From the NCBI GenBank assembly GCA_037142475.1, contig JBAXAR010000046.1, positions 1-15,277 on the forward strand: a stretch of DNA of 15,277 bases. The letters are read 5' to 3'. This DNA comes from CAIUMH01 sp037142475 (GTDB lineage Bacteria > Actinomycetota > Acidimicrobiia > Acidimicrobiales > RAAP-2). Both the position numbers and the translations under genes were made by a program. Shown piece by piece: positions 1 to 6,986 of the stretch (positions are counted from its first letter, which is position 1; every line of letters starts with the position of its first letter). The notes under the pieces are model-generated. The model ran no database searches, had not been told where the DNA came from, and was given only the letters and a program-made list of their open reading frames with translations.

Positions 1-118
1 GAGGGTTAGCTCCGGCGCTCTGGCTGCATTCAGCCCAGGTTCTGATGCATTGCGAGCAGATTGGGCGGGGGTCTTGCGTCACGTGACCCTTCAAGTGGGC
101 CCGAGATGCCCCACCTAG

Positions 119-136
119 GTACTTCCCCTGAAGTAC
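119..136. repeat. Short inverted repeat (7-bp arms, 4-nt loop)
   Basis: GTACTTC (119-125) and GAAGTAC (130-136) are perfect reverse complements around a 4-nt loop. The repeat lies about 50 bp beyond the last stop of the minus-strand operon. It could be a transcript-end hairpin or an operator for the next gene. There is no T-tract on either side, so it is not a classical terminator. Confidence 0.5.
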
Positions 137-162
137 GGCCTGATCTCGAACGTTGCGGCGGA

Positions 163-183
163 CTCGAAAAATCTGCTTTCGAG
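163..183 (-). terminator. Candidate hairpin just after the lipoate-ligase-like gene
   Basis: CTCGAAA (163-169) pairs perfectly with TTTCGAG (177-183) across a 7-nt loop, 6 bp beyond the stop codon at 189-191 on the minus strand. The position suits a 3'-end structure for the five-gene minus-strand operon. The stem is short and no U-run follows, so intrinsic termination is only a possibility. Confidence 0.3.
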
Positions 184-188
184 CGAAG

Positions 189-938
189 TCACGGCCCTCC
201 TTGGACCAACGAGTCAGTGGCATCGGCTCGAGTCCCCTCCGTCACCACGAGCCCACCGGGCGCTTCAGCCATCATGGATGCCCCGAGGCGTTCGCTACCA
301 AGCTTGTGCGCCAGAACTTTTGTGATCGCATCGTTGATGTGCTCTGTTGACACATGATCTCCGATGGTTCGGTCAAGATCCGTTGCATTGTTGGCGAGCG
401 CCCGGTCGAGCGGTTGCCTCGCTTTGACGCCCACAGCGAGGAGAGACGGAAGGCTCAGATCCATGGCCTGATAGACGGCCCCCTGGTAGAGAGAACCCTC
501 CCGGCTGCGCCAAGCAGTAAGACCCACCAGTTTCGCCCCATCCGCATCGAGAACTTCGCCATGGCCGACGCCTGCGAAGCACACGGCGACTGAGGGCGAC
601 GATTGCCTCACCCGCGCCGCTACCAATCCTTTGGCCCCGAGGATTGCGAGCGCCGATCTCCACACCTCGCCCGCGACCGCAAGACCGTCAGAGGGAGAGG
701 CGTGATGAAGGACCGAATGCGATGGGATCCAGATCTCCACCCACCGCATTGACGCTGTCGCCAGCACCGCTCCTCCCCCTCCATGACGGCGTACCGCTGG
801 GACGTGGCTGTCGGCGAGGATGTCGAGCGCCTGTGCGCTACCCAAGACAATGAGGTCCCCCCTGTAGGGGCGTCGAATGACCGTCACATGCCGGAGAGAT
901 CGAAATACCTCGATATCGATGCGAGGGACTTCCCTCAT
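189..938 (-). CDS. Divergent lipoate-protein ligase A-like protein (BPL/LPL fold)
   Basis: 249 aa. The protein resembles the lipoate/biotin-ligase catalytic fold. It has an RRHGGGGAV block at residues 50-58, matching the Arg/Gly-rich substrate loop of LplA and LipB. Later, AKLVGLTAWR at about 135-144 holds Lys136, the position of the lysine that contacts lipoyl-AMP, and is followed by a Q-G-A-V stretch. Members of the family ligate or transfer lipoate or octanoate to 2-oxoacid dehydrogenase E2 or GcvH. The N-terminus before the RRHGGGG loop is short for LplA. The ATG at 938 is chosen because it overlaps the upstream HNH stop as ATGA; an in-frame GTG at 974 would lie inside that gene. It is the last gene of the operon. 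No E2, GcvH or LipA gene is in view, so the substrate is unknown. The family call is fairly sure; the activity is not. Confidence 0.72.
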   Translation of the reverse strand: MREVPRIDIEVFRSLRHVTVIRRPYRGDLIVLGSAQALDILADSHVPAVRRHGGGGAVLATASMRWVEIWIPSHSVLHHASPSDGLAVAGEVWRSALAILGAKGLVAARVRQSSPSVAVCFAGVGHGEVLDADGAKLVGLTAWRSREGSLYQGAVYQAMDLSLPSLLAVGVKARQPLDRALANNATDLDRTIGDHVSTEHINDAITKVLAHKLGSERLGASMMAEAPGGLVVTEGTRADATDSLVQGGP

Positions 939-1456
939 GCAGCGACCGCCGGACTCGGCAGATAGGGGACCCACGCCGGGTCGACCTCATCGAGTCCTTG
1001 GAACCGCCAGAAAGGGCCATGGGGAGCCCTGGGCTCATTGCGCAGGGCCCATCCAAGTTCGCTCAGGAGGCGGTTGCCCTTGACCCGATTGTGGTGAGCG
1101 CACGCCGCCACGACATTGGTCCACTCGTGAAGGCCGCCTCGGCTGCGAGGTACCACATGGTCAATCGTGTCGCCTCGCAAATCGCAATAGGCACAGCGAT
1201 GGTGATCACGGGCCAAGATCGCCATCCTCGACAGTGGTGGAATCTGGGCCTCGACGGGAACCCGTACATAGTGTCGGAGTCGCAGCACAGAGGGGACAGC
1301 GACGACGGCCGTTGGCGACCGGAGCGCCAGATCGTCACCCCGGGGGGCAACCACGTCGACTCGGCTTGCCAGCCAAAGGGTGACCGCTCGGCGCGCACCC
1401 ATGAGCTGAAGCGGTTCGTAGGTTGCGTTGAGGAGCAGGACACGACGGTCGTCCAT
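935..1456 (-). CDS. HNH endonuclease-like protein (actinobacterial housekeeping type)
   Basis: 173 aa. The N-terminus (VLLLNATYEPL, residues 6-16) is the typical start of a widespread bacterial HNH family. The nuclease core follows: zinc-knuckle CAYC at 88-91, the IDHVVPRSRGG motif with D99-H100 at 98-108, then W112-N114 and C119 with N123 and K126. The second zinc pair reads CAHH (119-122), where many relatives have CxxC, so His122 may replace the fourth cysteine. The ββα-metal fold predicts a DNA nicking or cleaving enzyme, but the cellular role of this family is not established. No methyltransferase or mobile-element gene is adjacent, so restriction or homing is unlikely. The gene starts 6 bp after the 86-aa hypothetical gene and overlaps the next gene by 4 bp. 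Confidence 0.88.
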   Translation of the reverse strand: MDDRRVLLLNATYEPLQLMGARRAVTLWLASRVDVVAPRGDDLALRSPTAVVAVPSVLRLRHYVRVPVEAQIPPLSRMAILARDHHRCAYCDLRGDTIDHVVPRSRGGLHEWTNVVAACAHHNRVKGNRLLSELGWALRNEPRAPHGPFWRFQGLDEVDPAWVPYLPSPAVAA

Positions 1457-1462
1457 CGCTGC

Positions 1463-1723
1463 CTACCGGTGACGCCGTCTCATCTGTGCAGTCCACTCGA
1501 TCACTTCAAGTGTCTCGTCTGGCGTCGGAAGAATTGATCCGTCTCCGCCGGAGGCGGTCTCCATCCGAAAAGCCCAGTAGCGATCATCAGGCACTGGGAG
1601 AAACGGCCACCGCCGCCACCAGCCGCGCTTGGCCATGGCCAGTGCTCCTCGAATTGCGGCGGGAATCAGCCATGGTCGAAGCAAGACACGAGCGGTGGTT
1701 CCGCGAGCCACGATCGGTGTCAT
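1463..1723 (-). CDS. Conserved hypothetical small protein
   Basis: 86 aa, unrecognised function. The N-terminal part is basic and rich in Ala, Leu and Arg (residues 1-34). It is followed by a tryptophan/proline-rich core, WWRRWPFLPVPDDRYWAFRM at 35-54, and a C-terminal segment with P-T-P-D-E and an acidic helix ending in Arg residues. The middle block reads like a conserved family signature that I have seen in actinobacterial hypotheticals but cannot name. There is no signal peptide, metal site or clear membrane span. The ATG at 1723 overlaps the ROK kinase stop as ATGA, which supports both the start and its expression. It ends with TAG, 6 bp before the HNH gene. It is likely a real gene because of this packing and its protein-like composition. 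Confidence 0.7.
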   Translation of the reverse strand: MTPIVARGTTARVLLRPWLIPAAIRGALAMAKRGWWRRWPFLPVPDDRYWAFRMETASGGDGSILPTPDETLEVIEWTAQMRRRHR

Positions 1724-2607
1724 CGAACCATCTTTGCTTGATCCGCCGACCTCGCACGAAAACCGACCGCGGCCGCTCCAACCAGCGGGCCATCCGCCCC
1801 CAAGCCAGCGGGGATGATTCGCGCCCCGTTCGTGAAGGAAAGGCCCGTGTGCTGTTCCAGTGATTCCTGAGCGGCCTCAAAGAACGGTGTCCCGAAGCCC
1901 AGCGCCACCGATCCCGCCACGACGCACAGGTTGAGATCAAGGAGGCTGGCCACCGAGGCCACCGCCTGGCCCACGAGGTGGCCGCTCCGCTGGATCGTTG
2001 CCGGGTCCGCCTCGCTCGGATGCTTACCGGTGATAGCCATGATCGCTGTTCCCGAAACCTCGGCCTCAAGGCATCCCTTCACGCCGCAGCCACATGTCCT
2101 GCCATCGGGCACCACCACGAGGTGGCCAATGTGGCCCGCATTACCCTGACCTCCATCAAGCAACCGCCCGTCGAGAACGATCCCTCCGCCGACTCCGGTG
2201 GAGACAACCATGGCCATGTACGAGTCGCTCCCCCGAGCCGCTCCCAGCCAGCCCTCACCGAGCGCCAGCGCCTTGGCATCGTTCTCCAATGCGACCGGGA
2301 GCGCCAGGCGATCCTGAAGCACCTCAACCAAGGGGAAATCGACCCAGCAGGGGATGTTCAGCGGTGAGACGGTCCCTGCGGAAATCACCATCGGTCCCCC
2401 GCAGCCCACACCACAGAATTCTGGGGTTACAGGTGAGTCTCGCAAGACCGTCTCGACAAGGGAAATGAGGGTCTCGAATAACTGGCTTTCACTCGAACCT
2501 TGAGGCGTGGCGACTTGGCCCCGCATCAAGATTTCCCCAGAATCGCCGACGACACCGCAGGCCAACTTGGTGCCACCGATGTCAATCGCCAAGCAGGCAA
2601 GTGTCAC
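1720..2607 (-). CDS. ROK-family sugar kinase (glucokinase-like)
   Basis: 295 aa, full length for ROK kinases. The phosphate-binding loop AIDIGGTK is at residues 7-14. The catalytic aspartate is Asp110 in LEND, and the second glycine-rich loop STGVGGG is at 136-142. The ROK signature covers 156-181: NAGHIGH supplies His159 and His162, and CGCGVKGC supplies Cys172, Cys174 and Cys179 for the structural zinc. These features predict ATP-dependent 6-phosphorylation of a hexose (glucose, or an N-acyl hexosamine) in the cytosol. There is no N-terminal helix-turn-helix, so it is a kinase and not a ROK repressor. The GTG at 2607 is the only start before the loop that fits; a nearby ATG stops after three codons. 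The ribosome site is weak. The gene begins 18 bp after DUF3040 and overlaps the next gene by 4 bp. Confidence 0.93.
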   Translation of the reverse strand: MTLACLAIDIGGTKLACGVVGDSGEILMRGQVATPQGSSESQLFETLISLVETVLRDSPVTPEFCGVGCGGPMVISAGTVSPLNIPCWVDFPLVEVLQDRLALPVALENDAKALALGEGWLGAARGSDSYMAMVVSTGVGGGIVLDGRLLDGGQGNAGHIGHLVVVPDGRTCGCGVKGCLEAEVSGTAIMAITGKHPSEADPATIQRSGHLVGQAVASVASLLDLNLCVVAGSVALGFGTPFFEAAQESLEQHTGLSFTNGARIIPAGLGADGPLVGAAAVGFRARSADQAKMVR

Positions 2608-2625
2608 GCCAGCATCACGTCGGAC

Positions 2626-3024
2626 TCAGCGTTCGCGTCGGTGGAGGCGACTCCTGAACCAGTCACGTGCATCGTGCACTGCGCTCTCAATGCCGCCTGA
2701 TGCCCCCGAACGCTCCTCTTCGTGAAGAGAACGGGTGATGTCGTGCCAACTGGCTTTACCCATGCGCCGCAGGTTTCGCTCAAAGATCACGGCTGAAGCG
2801 AACATGATCGCCACCCCGAGAAGTCCGAGGAGTACCGAACGTGAATAGAGGATGACCAACTCTGCCAATCCAGCGACAAAGAAGAATGCGGCCCACTTGC
2901 ACTGGCGTCCTGCATGGCGATAGACGGTTTCGTTGCGCACCCGTTCTGCAAACGAGGGATCTTGCTTCGACAGGGATTCTTCAAGCTCCGCAAGAATTCT
3001 CTGCTCATGTTCTGACAGTGGCAT
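2626..3024 (-). CDS. DUF3040 domain membrane protein
   Basis: 132 aa. It begins with MPLSEHEQRILAELEE, the hallmark of the actinobacterial DUF3040 family. A short amphipathic cytosolic part (1-40) is followed by two adjacent membrane helices (about 42-61 and 64-82) and a charged C-terminus. In other actinobacteria such genes often lie near cell-division and wall genes, but their role is not established. The start has a good ribosome site (AGGGGG, about 8 nt before the ATG). It heads the minus-strand operon, and its promoter should lie in 3025-3243. The family call is sure; no function is offered. Confidence 0.92.
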   Translation of the reverse strand: MPLSEHEQRILAELEESLSKQDPSFAERVRNETVYRHAGRQCKWAAFFFVAGLAELVILYSRSVLLGLLGVAIMFASAVIFERNLRRMGKASWHDITRSLHEEERSGASGGIESAVHDARDWFRSRLHRRER

Positions 3025-3243
3025 CGCCTGACCCCCTTCCCTTCGCTCACGCCACGACGGGGCGTTGATCTGATGTTTCGATACTAGGACGCTCCTTGCC
3101 CCAAGGTCACGCCACCTTCAACAATAAGCCCATGAACTCTCTCGGAACCCGAACCCAGTCCCGCTATCAAGGAGAACCATCGATATCGCACCATTCCCGG
3201 GTAGCGTCAGGGTCGCCATGGTTCCAACCCGAGGAGCGACCCC
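3025..3243. promoter_or_regulatory. Divergent promoter region between DUF3040 operon and membrane-protein gene
   Basis: 219 bp with no coding potential, between two divergent starts, so it must hold promoters for both directions. Minus strand: GTGACC (3105-3110) and TAGTAT (3081-3086) are spaced 18 bp apart, each matching 4 of 6 positions of the sigma-70 consensus, about 57 bp from the DUF3040 start. Plus strand: TTGCCC (3096-3101) and AACAAT (3120-3125) are also 18 bp apart but equally weak. If both are used, the promoters overlap back to back. Confidence 0.35.
3231..3236 (+). promoter_or_regulatory. Ribosome binding site of the multi-pass membrane protein
   Basis: GAGGAG lies 7 nt before the ATG at 3244 and fixes that start. 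Confidence 0.75.
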
Positions 3244-4551
3244 ATGACCCACGACGATGAGCTGAAGCCCGATCCCGGGGCGCCTGGCGCCCAAGTTGGT
3301 CACAAGCATTCAGGCCACCGAGGTCGTCGGGTCCTCACATGGGTTCTCATCGTCGCCTTTACGATCCTGACACCGCTGACGCTCGTCGCCGGATGGGCCG
3401 TCAAGACCGTGGCCAACACCGATCGCTACGTGGCAACCCTCCACCCCCTCGTCCACGATCCGATCGTGACCAACTACATCGCCGATCAGGCAACGAACAA
3501 ATTGTTCACGCAGTTCGACGTCCAGCAGAAGATCTCCGACGCACTCCCCAAGCAAGTGGGGTTCATCGCTGCACCAGTCACCGCCCAACTCCATGGATTT
3601 ACTGACACTCAGATGAGAAAGGTCACCTCATCTGCGGTCTTCGCACGCCTCTGGGATAAAGAAAACCGCTTCACCCACTCGACGGCCGTCTCGGTCCTTA
3701 CAGGACAGAACCCTCCAACGGTCTCCAAAGCCCGTCAAGTCGTGGTGGATCTCACCCCTGCGATCGCCTCGGGGATCGACGCCCTCGACGCCAAGGGAGT
3801 CACCCTCTTCAATCCCATCAAGGGCGCACTGGACACGAATCGAAAACTGTCACTCAAGATTTTCTCGGCGAAGCAGGTCCAGCAGGCTTCGTTCTTCTTT
3901 GACCTCGCCATCAATCTGCGCCTGCTGCTCCTGATTGGCACACCGATCCTCGGACTCGCAGCCATCGCGATCGGCGTCAACCGTCGGCGGACTGCACTTC
4001 GGTTGATCCTCGGAGGAATCTTGGGCTGTCTCGGCCTCGCCGCCTTGCTCACTGTCGGCAAGTCACTCTTCGTCCACAGCGTCCCGGTCTCCGCCCAGGT
4101 CTTCGCTCAACATGTCTTCGACGCACTCATTCGGTACCTGCACGGGAGCCTCCTGTGGACTCTCGGCATCATGGTCGTCATCGCCCTCGGACTCTGGCTC
4201 GCCGGAGGGTCGGCGTGGGCTGTTGCGCTACGTCGAGCAGTAAAGGGAAGCCGGTCAGCCCTCGCTTCGACTGCAGAATCGGTCCGCCAGAGTGAGTCGG
4301 CCGCCAAGGCGTTCACCCATCTGCGGGCAGGAGCTGCCTTCGTTGCTCGGAACGGGGCGCCATTGCGGTGGGTAGGAGTTGCGGGAGCAGCCGTCTTCAT
4401 CCTGCGCTCTCACAGCGTGTCGGGCGTGGTGTGGACCCTTGTGGTCCTCGCTGCTTACCAAGTCATCCTTCTCGCGACAGCCAGATGGTCCGCCCAGAGC
4501 GCCTCCTCGCCGGACGCCATCACCACCTCGGTGGCCGACGCCCCTCGTTGA
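3244..4551 (+). CDS. Multi-pass integral membrane protein, unknown function
   Basis: 435 aa. A short His- and Gly-containing cytosolic N-terminus (1-29) leads into a first membrane helix (about 31-52). A large polar region of roughly 170 residues (53-220) follows, starting with NTDRYVATLHPLVHDPIV. About five further hydrophobic helices lie at 222-245, 252-272, 301-328, 373-388 and 393-412. The D-x-x-R-Y-V-A-T-x-x-P-L-x-x-D-P block after the first helix recurs in actinobacterial membrane proteins of unknown function. The topology implies that the 170-residue domain is extracytoplasmic. No enzymatic motif is visible. It is a single-gene unit, divergent from the DUF3040 operon and convergent with the LapA-like gene 13 bp downstream. 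I do not assign a function. Confidence 0.85.
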   Translation: MTHDDELKPDPGAPGAQVGHKHSGHRGRRVLTWVLIVAFTILTPLTLVAGWAVKTVANTDRYVATLHPLVHDPIVTNYIADQATNKLFTQFDVQQKISDALPKQVGFIAAPVTAQLHGFTDTQMRKVTSSAVFARLWDKENRFTHSTAVSVLTGQNPPTVSKARQVVVDLTPAIASGIDALDAKGVTLFNPIKGALDTNRKLSLKIFSAKQVQQASFFFDLAINLRLLLLIGTPILGLAAIAIGVNRRRTALRLILGGILGCLGLAALLTVGKSLFVHSVPVSAQVFAQHVFDALIRYLHGSLLWTLGIMVVIALGLWLAGGSAWAVALRRAVKGSRSALASTAESVRQSESAAKAFTHLRAGAAFVARNGAPLRWVGVAGAAVFILRSHSVSGVVWTLVVLAAYQVILLATARWSAQSASSPDAITTSVADAPR

Positions 4552-4564
4552 GGACCCAATGTGC

Positions 4565-4807
4565 CTAGCGCTTGGAGCTCTTGCGTCCTCGTGAGAGAAG
4601 AAACGCCAAGATCGCCCCGAAGGCCGCTGAGATCAAAATGACGGCGATGAGAGAAGCCTGTGCCGAGGTCACCCAGAAATGGATCTGCACCTTCTGCGCG
4701 TTCCCGATGATGAACCAAAGCAACAGGACGAAGGCAACAGCAGAGATCCCCAACCTCAATGCTCTTCCCGCTTGTCGATCGTTGGTTCCGTGCTTCGCGT
4801 CGGTCAT
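4565..4807 (-). CDS. LapA / DUF1049-type small membrane protein
   Basis: 80 aa. A charged cytosolic N-terminus (1-18) is followed by two hydrophobic helices (about 19-36 and 51-71) joined by NAQKVQIHFWVTSAQ, then a basic tail ending in RGRKSSKR. This helix, V-x-I-x-F-W linker, helix layout is the signature of the lipopolysaccharide-assembly LapA domain (DUF1049), which is also common in Gram-positives without LPS, where its role is unknown. The ATG at 4807 is preferred over one 33 bp upstream because GGAGGGG stands directly before it. The gene is divergent from the acyl-CoA synthetase, with 111 bp between the two starts. Confidence 0.82.
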   Translation of the reverse strand: MTDAKHGTNDRQAGRALRLGISAVAFVLLLWFIIGNAQKVQIHFWVTSAQASLIAVILISAAFGAILAFLLSRGRKSSKR

Positions 4808-4918
4808 TGCCCCTCCATTTGATTGTCTCCATGGTCCCAAACCCTTGAATCACAACGCGGGATGGTCTCCCGTTGCTCCGGTGAACCTGTCATCATTAGC
4901 CACGTCCAAGGAGGATCC
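4808..4918. promoter_or_regulatory. Divergent intergenic region with small inverted repeat
   Basis: 111 bp between the LapA-like gene (minus) and the acyl-CoA synthetase gene (plus). It contains CGGGA (4858-4862) and TCCCG (4868-4872), a perfect 5-bp inverted repeat with a 5-nt loop flanked by AA and TT. This is about 50 bp before the synthetase start and could be an operator. No strong -35/-10 pair stands out on either strand. Confidence 0.35.
4908..4913 (+). promoter_or_regulatory. Ribosome binding site of the acyl-CoA synthetase
   Basis: AAGGAGG lies around 4908-4914, 5 nt before the ATG at 4919. It decides the start against an in-frame alternative at 4823 whose extra 32 residues are not family-like. 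Confidence 0.8.
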
Positions 4919-6478
4919 ATGAGCCACGCTGACGCCATCATCGGCACGACAACCCTGTGGGAACTGATCGAGCGACGAGCGGCCGCATCACCCGATCACC
5001 CGATGCTCTTCGACCCAACGGGACGAACCCTGACCTTCGGCGAATTCCTCACTGCCGCCGAGACCACAGCGGCGGGCCTTCAAGATCTCGGCGTCTCCGC
5101 TGGCTCTCGAGTCAGCTGGCAGTTGCCGACCACGATCGAGGCCATCATCACCTCGGCAGCCCTCTCGCGGCTCGGAGCAATCCAAAACCCGATTATCCAC
5201 CTCTACAAAGAGCGTGAGGTTGGCTTCGCTCTCAAGCAGACCGACTCATCACTCTTGATCATTCCGGGGACCTGGCGAGACGTCGACTTCGCCCAGATCG
5301 CTTCTCGAGCAATGGCGCAGCACGATCTCGAGCTGGAAATTCTTGACCTCTCGGCAGGTCTCCCCCACGGCGACCCCTCCACCCTCGGGCCACCTCCCGC
5401 AGGGTCCAACGCCGACGATGCGCCGGTGCGATGGATCTACTACACCTCAGGCTCGACCGCAGAGCCCAAGGGCGTCCAGCACACCGACCAGACCCTGATC
5501 GCTGGCGGTTGGGGACTAGCCCGAGCGCTCGACATGTCGCCAGACGACGTTGGTTCGATTGCCTTCCCCTTCGCCCACATCGCTGGACCTGACTACCTCG
5601 TGACCATGTTGGCTCTCGGTTTCCCTGCCATCCTCCTTGAGGCCTTTGTGCCCACCGACGCCATCGAGATCTTCAACCGCCATGGGGTGACCATGGTCGG
5701 TGGATCCACCGCCTTCTACGTGGCGTACCTCACCGAGCAGCGCAAGAACCCTGACGTATCGATCTTCCCGACTCTGCGCCTCATGTCGGGCGGTGGTGCG
5801 GCCAAGCCACCCAACCTCCACGCCGAGGTTCGTGACGAGATCGGCGGGCGAGGCATCGTCCACGGCTATGGCATGACCGAAGTCCCGATGATCGCCAACG
5901 GCTCACCGCATGACACTGACGAGCAACTCGCCAACACCGACGGCGCCCCCGTCGAGGGCGCCACCGTCAGGATCGTCAAGCTTGATGGCACGCCAGCAGC
6001 CGCTGGCGAGGAGGGTGAGGTGCGGGTCAAGGGACCGATGGTCTTCCGTGGCTACACCAACCCAGAGCTCAACCTTGATGCCTTCGACGAGGACGGCTGG
6101 TTCCGCACTGGGGACCTCGGGATCCTCCGAAACGACGGGCATCTGGCTCTCACCGGGCGTCTGAAGGATGTCATCGTCCGCAAGGGCGAAAACATCAGCG
6201 CTAAGGAGATCGAGGATCTTCTCAGCGCCCATCCAAAGGTGGCGGAGGTGGCCGTGATCGGCCTCCCTGACCCATCACGGGGCGAGATGGTCTGCGCCGT
6301 GGTCCAGGCTGCTCCCGGTACCGGCGAGTTCACGTTTGACGAGATGGTCGCCTATTGCCGCGACGCTGGCCTCATGACCCAGAAAATCCCCGAGCGGCTC
6401 GAACTGCGCGACGAAATGCCCCGAGCCGGAACGGGCAAGATCGTCAAGAAGGACCTCAAGGAGATCTACAGCGCGTGA
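4919..6478 (+). CDS. AMP-forming acyl-CoA synthetase / ligase (ANL superfamily)
   Basis: 519 aa, typical length. The ANL motifs occur in order: the P-loop YYTSGSTAEPKG at 174-185, GYGMTE at 316-321, WFRTGD at 394-399, the hinge GRLKDVIVRKGENIS at 413-427, and the C-terminal GTGK with catalytic Lys507. The enzyme should adenylate a carboxylic acid and transfer it to CoA in the cytosol. Sequence layout and the K-G-E-N-I hinge resemble cyclohexanecarboxylate- or medium-chain acyl-CoA ligases, but the substrate cannot be read from motifs. One small departure is TAEPKG, with Ala where TGxPKG is usual. The start at 4919 follows AAGGAGG. The stop overlaps the phosphatase start as GTGA, so the two are translated as a coupled pair. 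Confidence 0.93.
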   Translation: MSHADAIIGTTTLWELIERRAAASPDHPMLFDPTGRTLTFGEFLTAAETTAAGLQDLGVSAGSRVSWQLPTTIEAIITSAALSRLGAIQNPIIHLYKEREVGFALKQTDSSLLIIPGTWRDVDFAQIASRAMAQHDLELEILDLSAGLPHGDPSTLGPPPAGSNADDAPVRWIYYTSGSTAEPKGVQHTDQTLIAGGWGLARALDMSPDDVGSIAFPFAHIAGPDYLVTMLALGFPAILLEAFVPTDAIEIFNRHGVTMVGGSTAFYVAYLTEQRKNPDVSIFPTLRLMSGGGAAKPPNLHAEVRDEIGGRGIVHGYGMTEVPMIANGSPHDTDEQLANTDGAPVEGATVRIVKLDGTPAAAGEEGEVRVKGPMVFRGYTNPELNLDAFDEDGWFRTGDLGILRNDGHLALTGRLKDVIVRKGENISAKEIEDLLSAHPKVAEVAVIGLPDPSRGEMVCAVVQAAPGTGEFTFDEMVAYCRDAGLMTQKIPERLELRDEMPRAGTGKIVKKDLKEIYSA

Positions 6479-6966
6479 CGCCCTCGGGCCGCCACCTGCT
6501 CTTTGTGTGCACCGGCAACATCTGCAGGTCTCCTGCGGCAGCGATCATCGCTCGTTCAAGGATTGCTTCGATGAACGATGAGTTCTCCCGCTCCCTCATC
6601 GTCTCGAGTGCCGGGACCGCGTCGTGGCACGTCGGCAAAGCCATTGACCCCAGAGCCGCCCAAGCACTCGCCGAGCGTGGCTACGACCCAAGCGACCACC
6701 TCGCTCAGCACGCCACCGATCAGTTGCTGAGCAGCGCCGATCTCGTCGTTGCCCTTGACCGAAAGCACCAGCAGATCCTGGCTGGTCGTATCGGTCACGA
6801 TCGGCGAAGTGACCTCGTGATGCTTCGCCCCTACGCCGGAATCGGCGGCCAGGTCGATATCGCCGATCCGTACTACGGAGACCAGACCGACTTCGATCAG
6901 TGCGTCGCCATCATCGAGCGTTCGGTGGACGGGCTCCTCGCATCCCTGCGCGACCAAAGCACCTGA
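6475..6966 (+). CDS. Low-molecular-weight protein tyrosine phosphatase
   Basis: 163 aa. The P-loop CTGNICRSP at residues 12-20 gives the C(X)5R(S) active site: nucleophile Cys12, Arg18, Ser19. The general-acid loop is ADPYYG at 130-135 with Asp131. Length and motif order match cytosolic LMW-PTPs, which in actinobacteria remove phosphate from protein tyrosines; some relatives are arsenate reductases. The D-P loop and full length favour the phosphatase. The GTG at 6475 overlaps the acyl-CoA synthetase TGA as GTGA and places the P-loop at the normal distance from the N-terminus; an upstream in-frame ATG would lie inside the synthetase gene. No tyrosine kinase gene is nearby, so the target is unknown. 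The stop codon lies inside a hairpin shared with the convergent MFS gene. Confidence 0.92.
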   Translation: MTPSGRHLLFVCTGNICRSPAAAIIARSRIASMNDEFSRSLIVSSAGTASWHVGKAIDPRAAQALAERGYDPSDHLAQHATDQLLSSADLVVALDRKHQQILAGRIGHDRRSDLVMLRPYAGIGGQVDIADPYYGDQTDFDQCVAIIERSVDGLLASLRDQST

Positions 6967-6986
6967 GAAGAGCGACGCCTCAGGTG
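6960..6986. terminator. Shared hairpin spanning both stop codons at a convergent junction
   Basis: CACCTGAG (6960-6967) and CTCAGGTG (6979-6986) are perfect 8-bp reverse complements with an 11-nt loop. The first arm contains the phosphatase TGA (6964-6966), and the second arm contains the complement of the MFS TGA (6980-6982). The symmetry makes it a natural candidate bidirectional terminator or mRNA end protector. No T-tract flanks it, which is common for actinobacterial hairpin terminators. Confidence 0.5.

Larger units (their letters stand above)
1..188. other. Intergenic / window-edge region without a supportable gene
   Basis: No convincing gene is visible in this stretch, which lies downstream of the minus-strand operon. 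Two minus-strand frames run open to the window edge. One begins at a GTG (82-80) with a weak AAGGG upstream and would encode a short Cys-containing start; the other has no start codon. Neither looks like a known family, so neither is called. Structure seen directly: a 10-bp palindrome GTCACGTGAC at 78-87, an inverted repeat GTACTTC/GAAGTAC at 119-136, and a 7-bp hairpin at 163-183. Confidence 0.4.

Noticed and set aside
1..45. Minus-strand GAGCTAACC with an upstream GGGCTGAAT, resembling pieces of the c-di-AMP (ydaO/yuaA) riboswitch.
   Set aside because: The two pieces are only about 15 nt apart, leaving no room for the helices that separate them in real members, and the 3' end is outside the window.
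935..1456. Homing endonuclease or restriction system.
   Set aside because: There is no intron, intein, methyltransferase or mobile context, and the N-terminal sequence marks a common chromosomal HNH family.
998..1537. 179-codon plus-strand frame opposite the HNH gene.
   Set aside because: The minus-strand HNH motifs are decisive, and the antisense product has no recognisable features.
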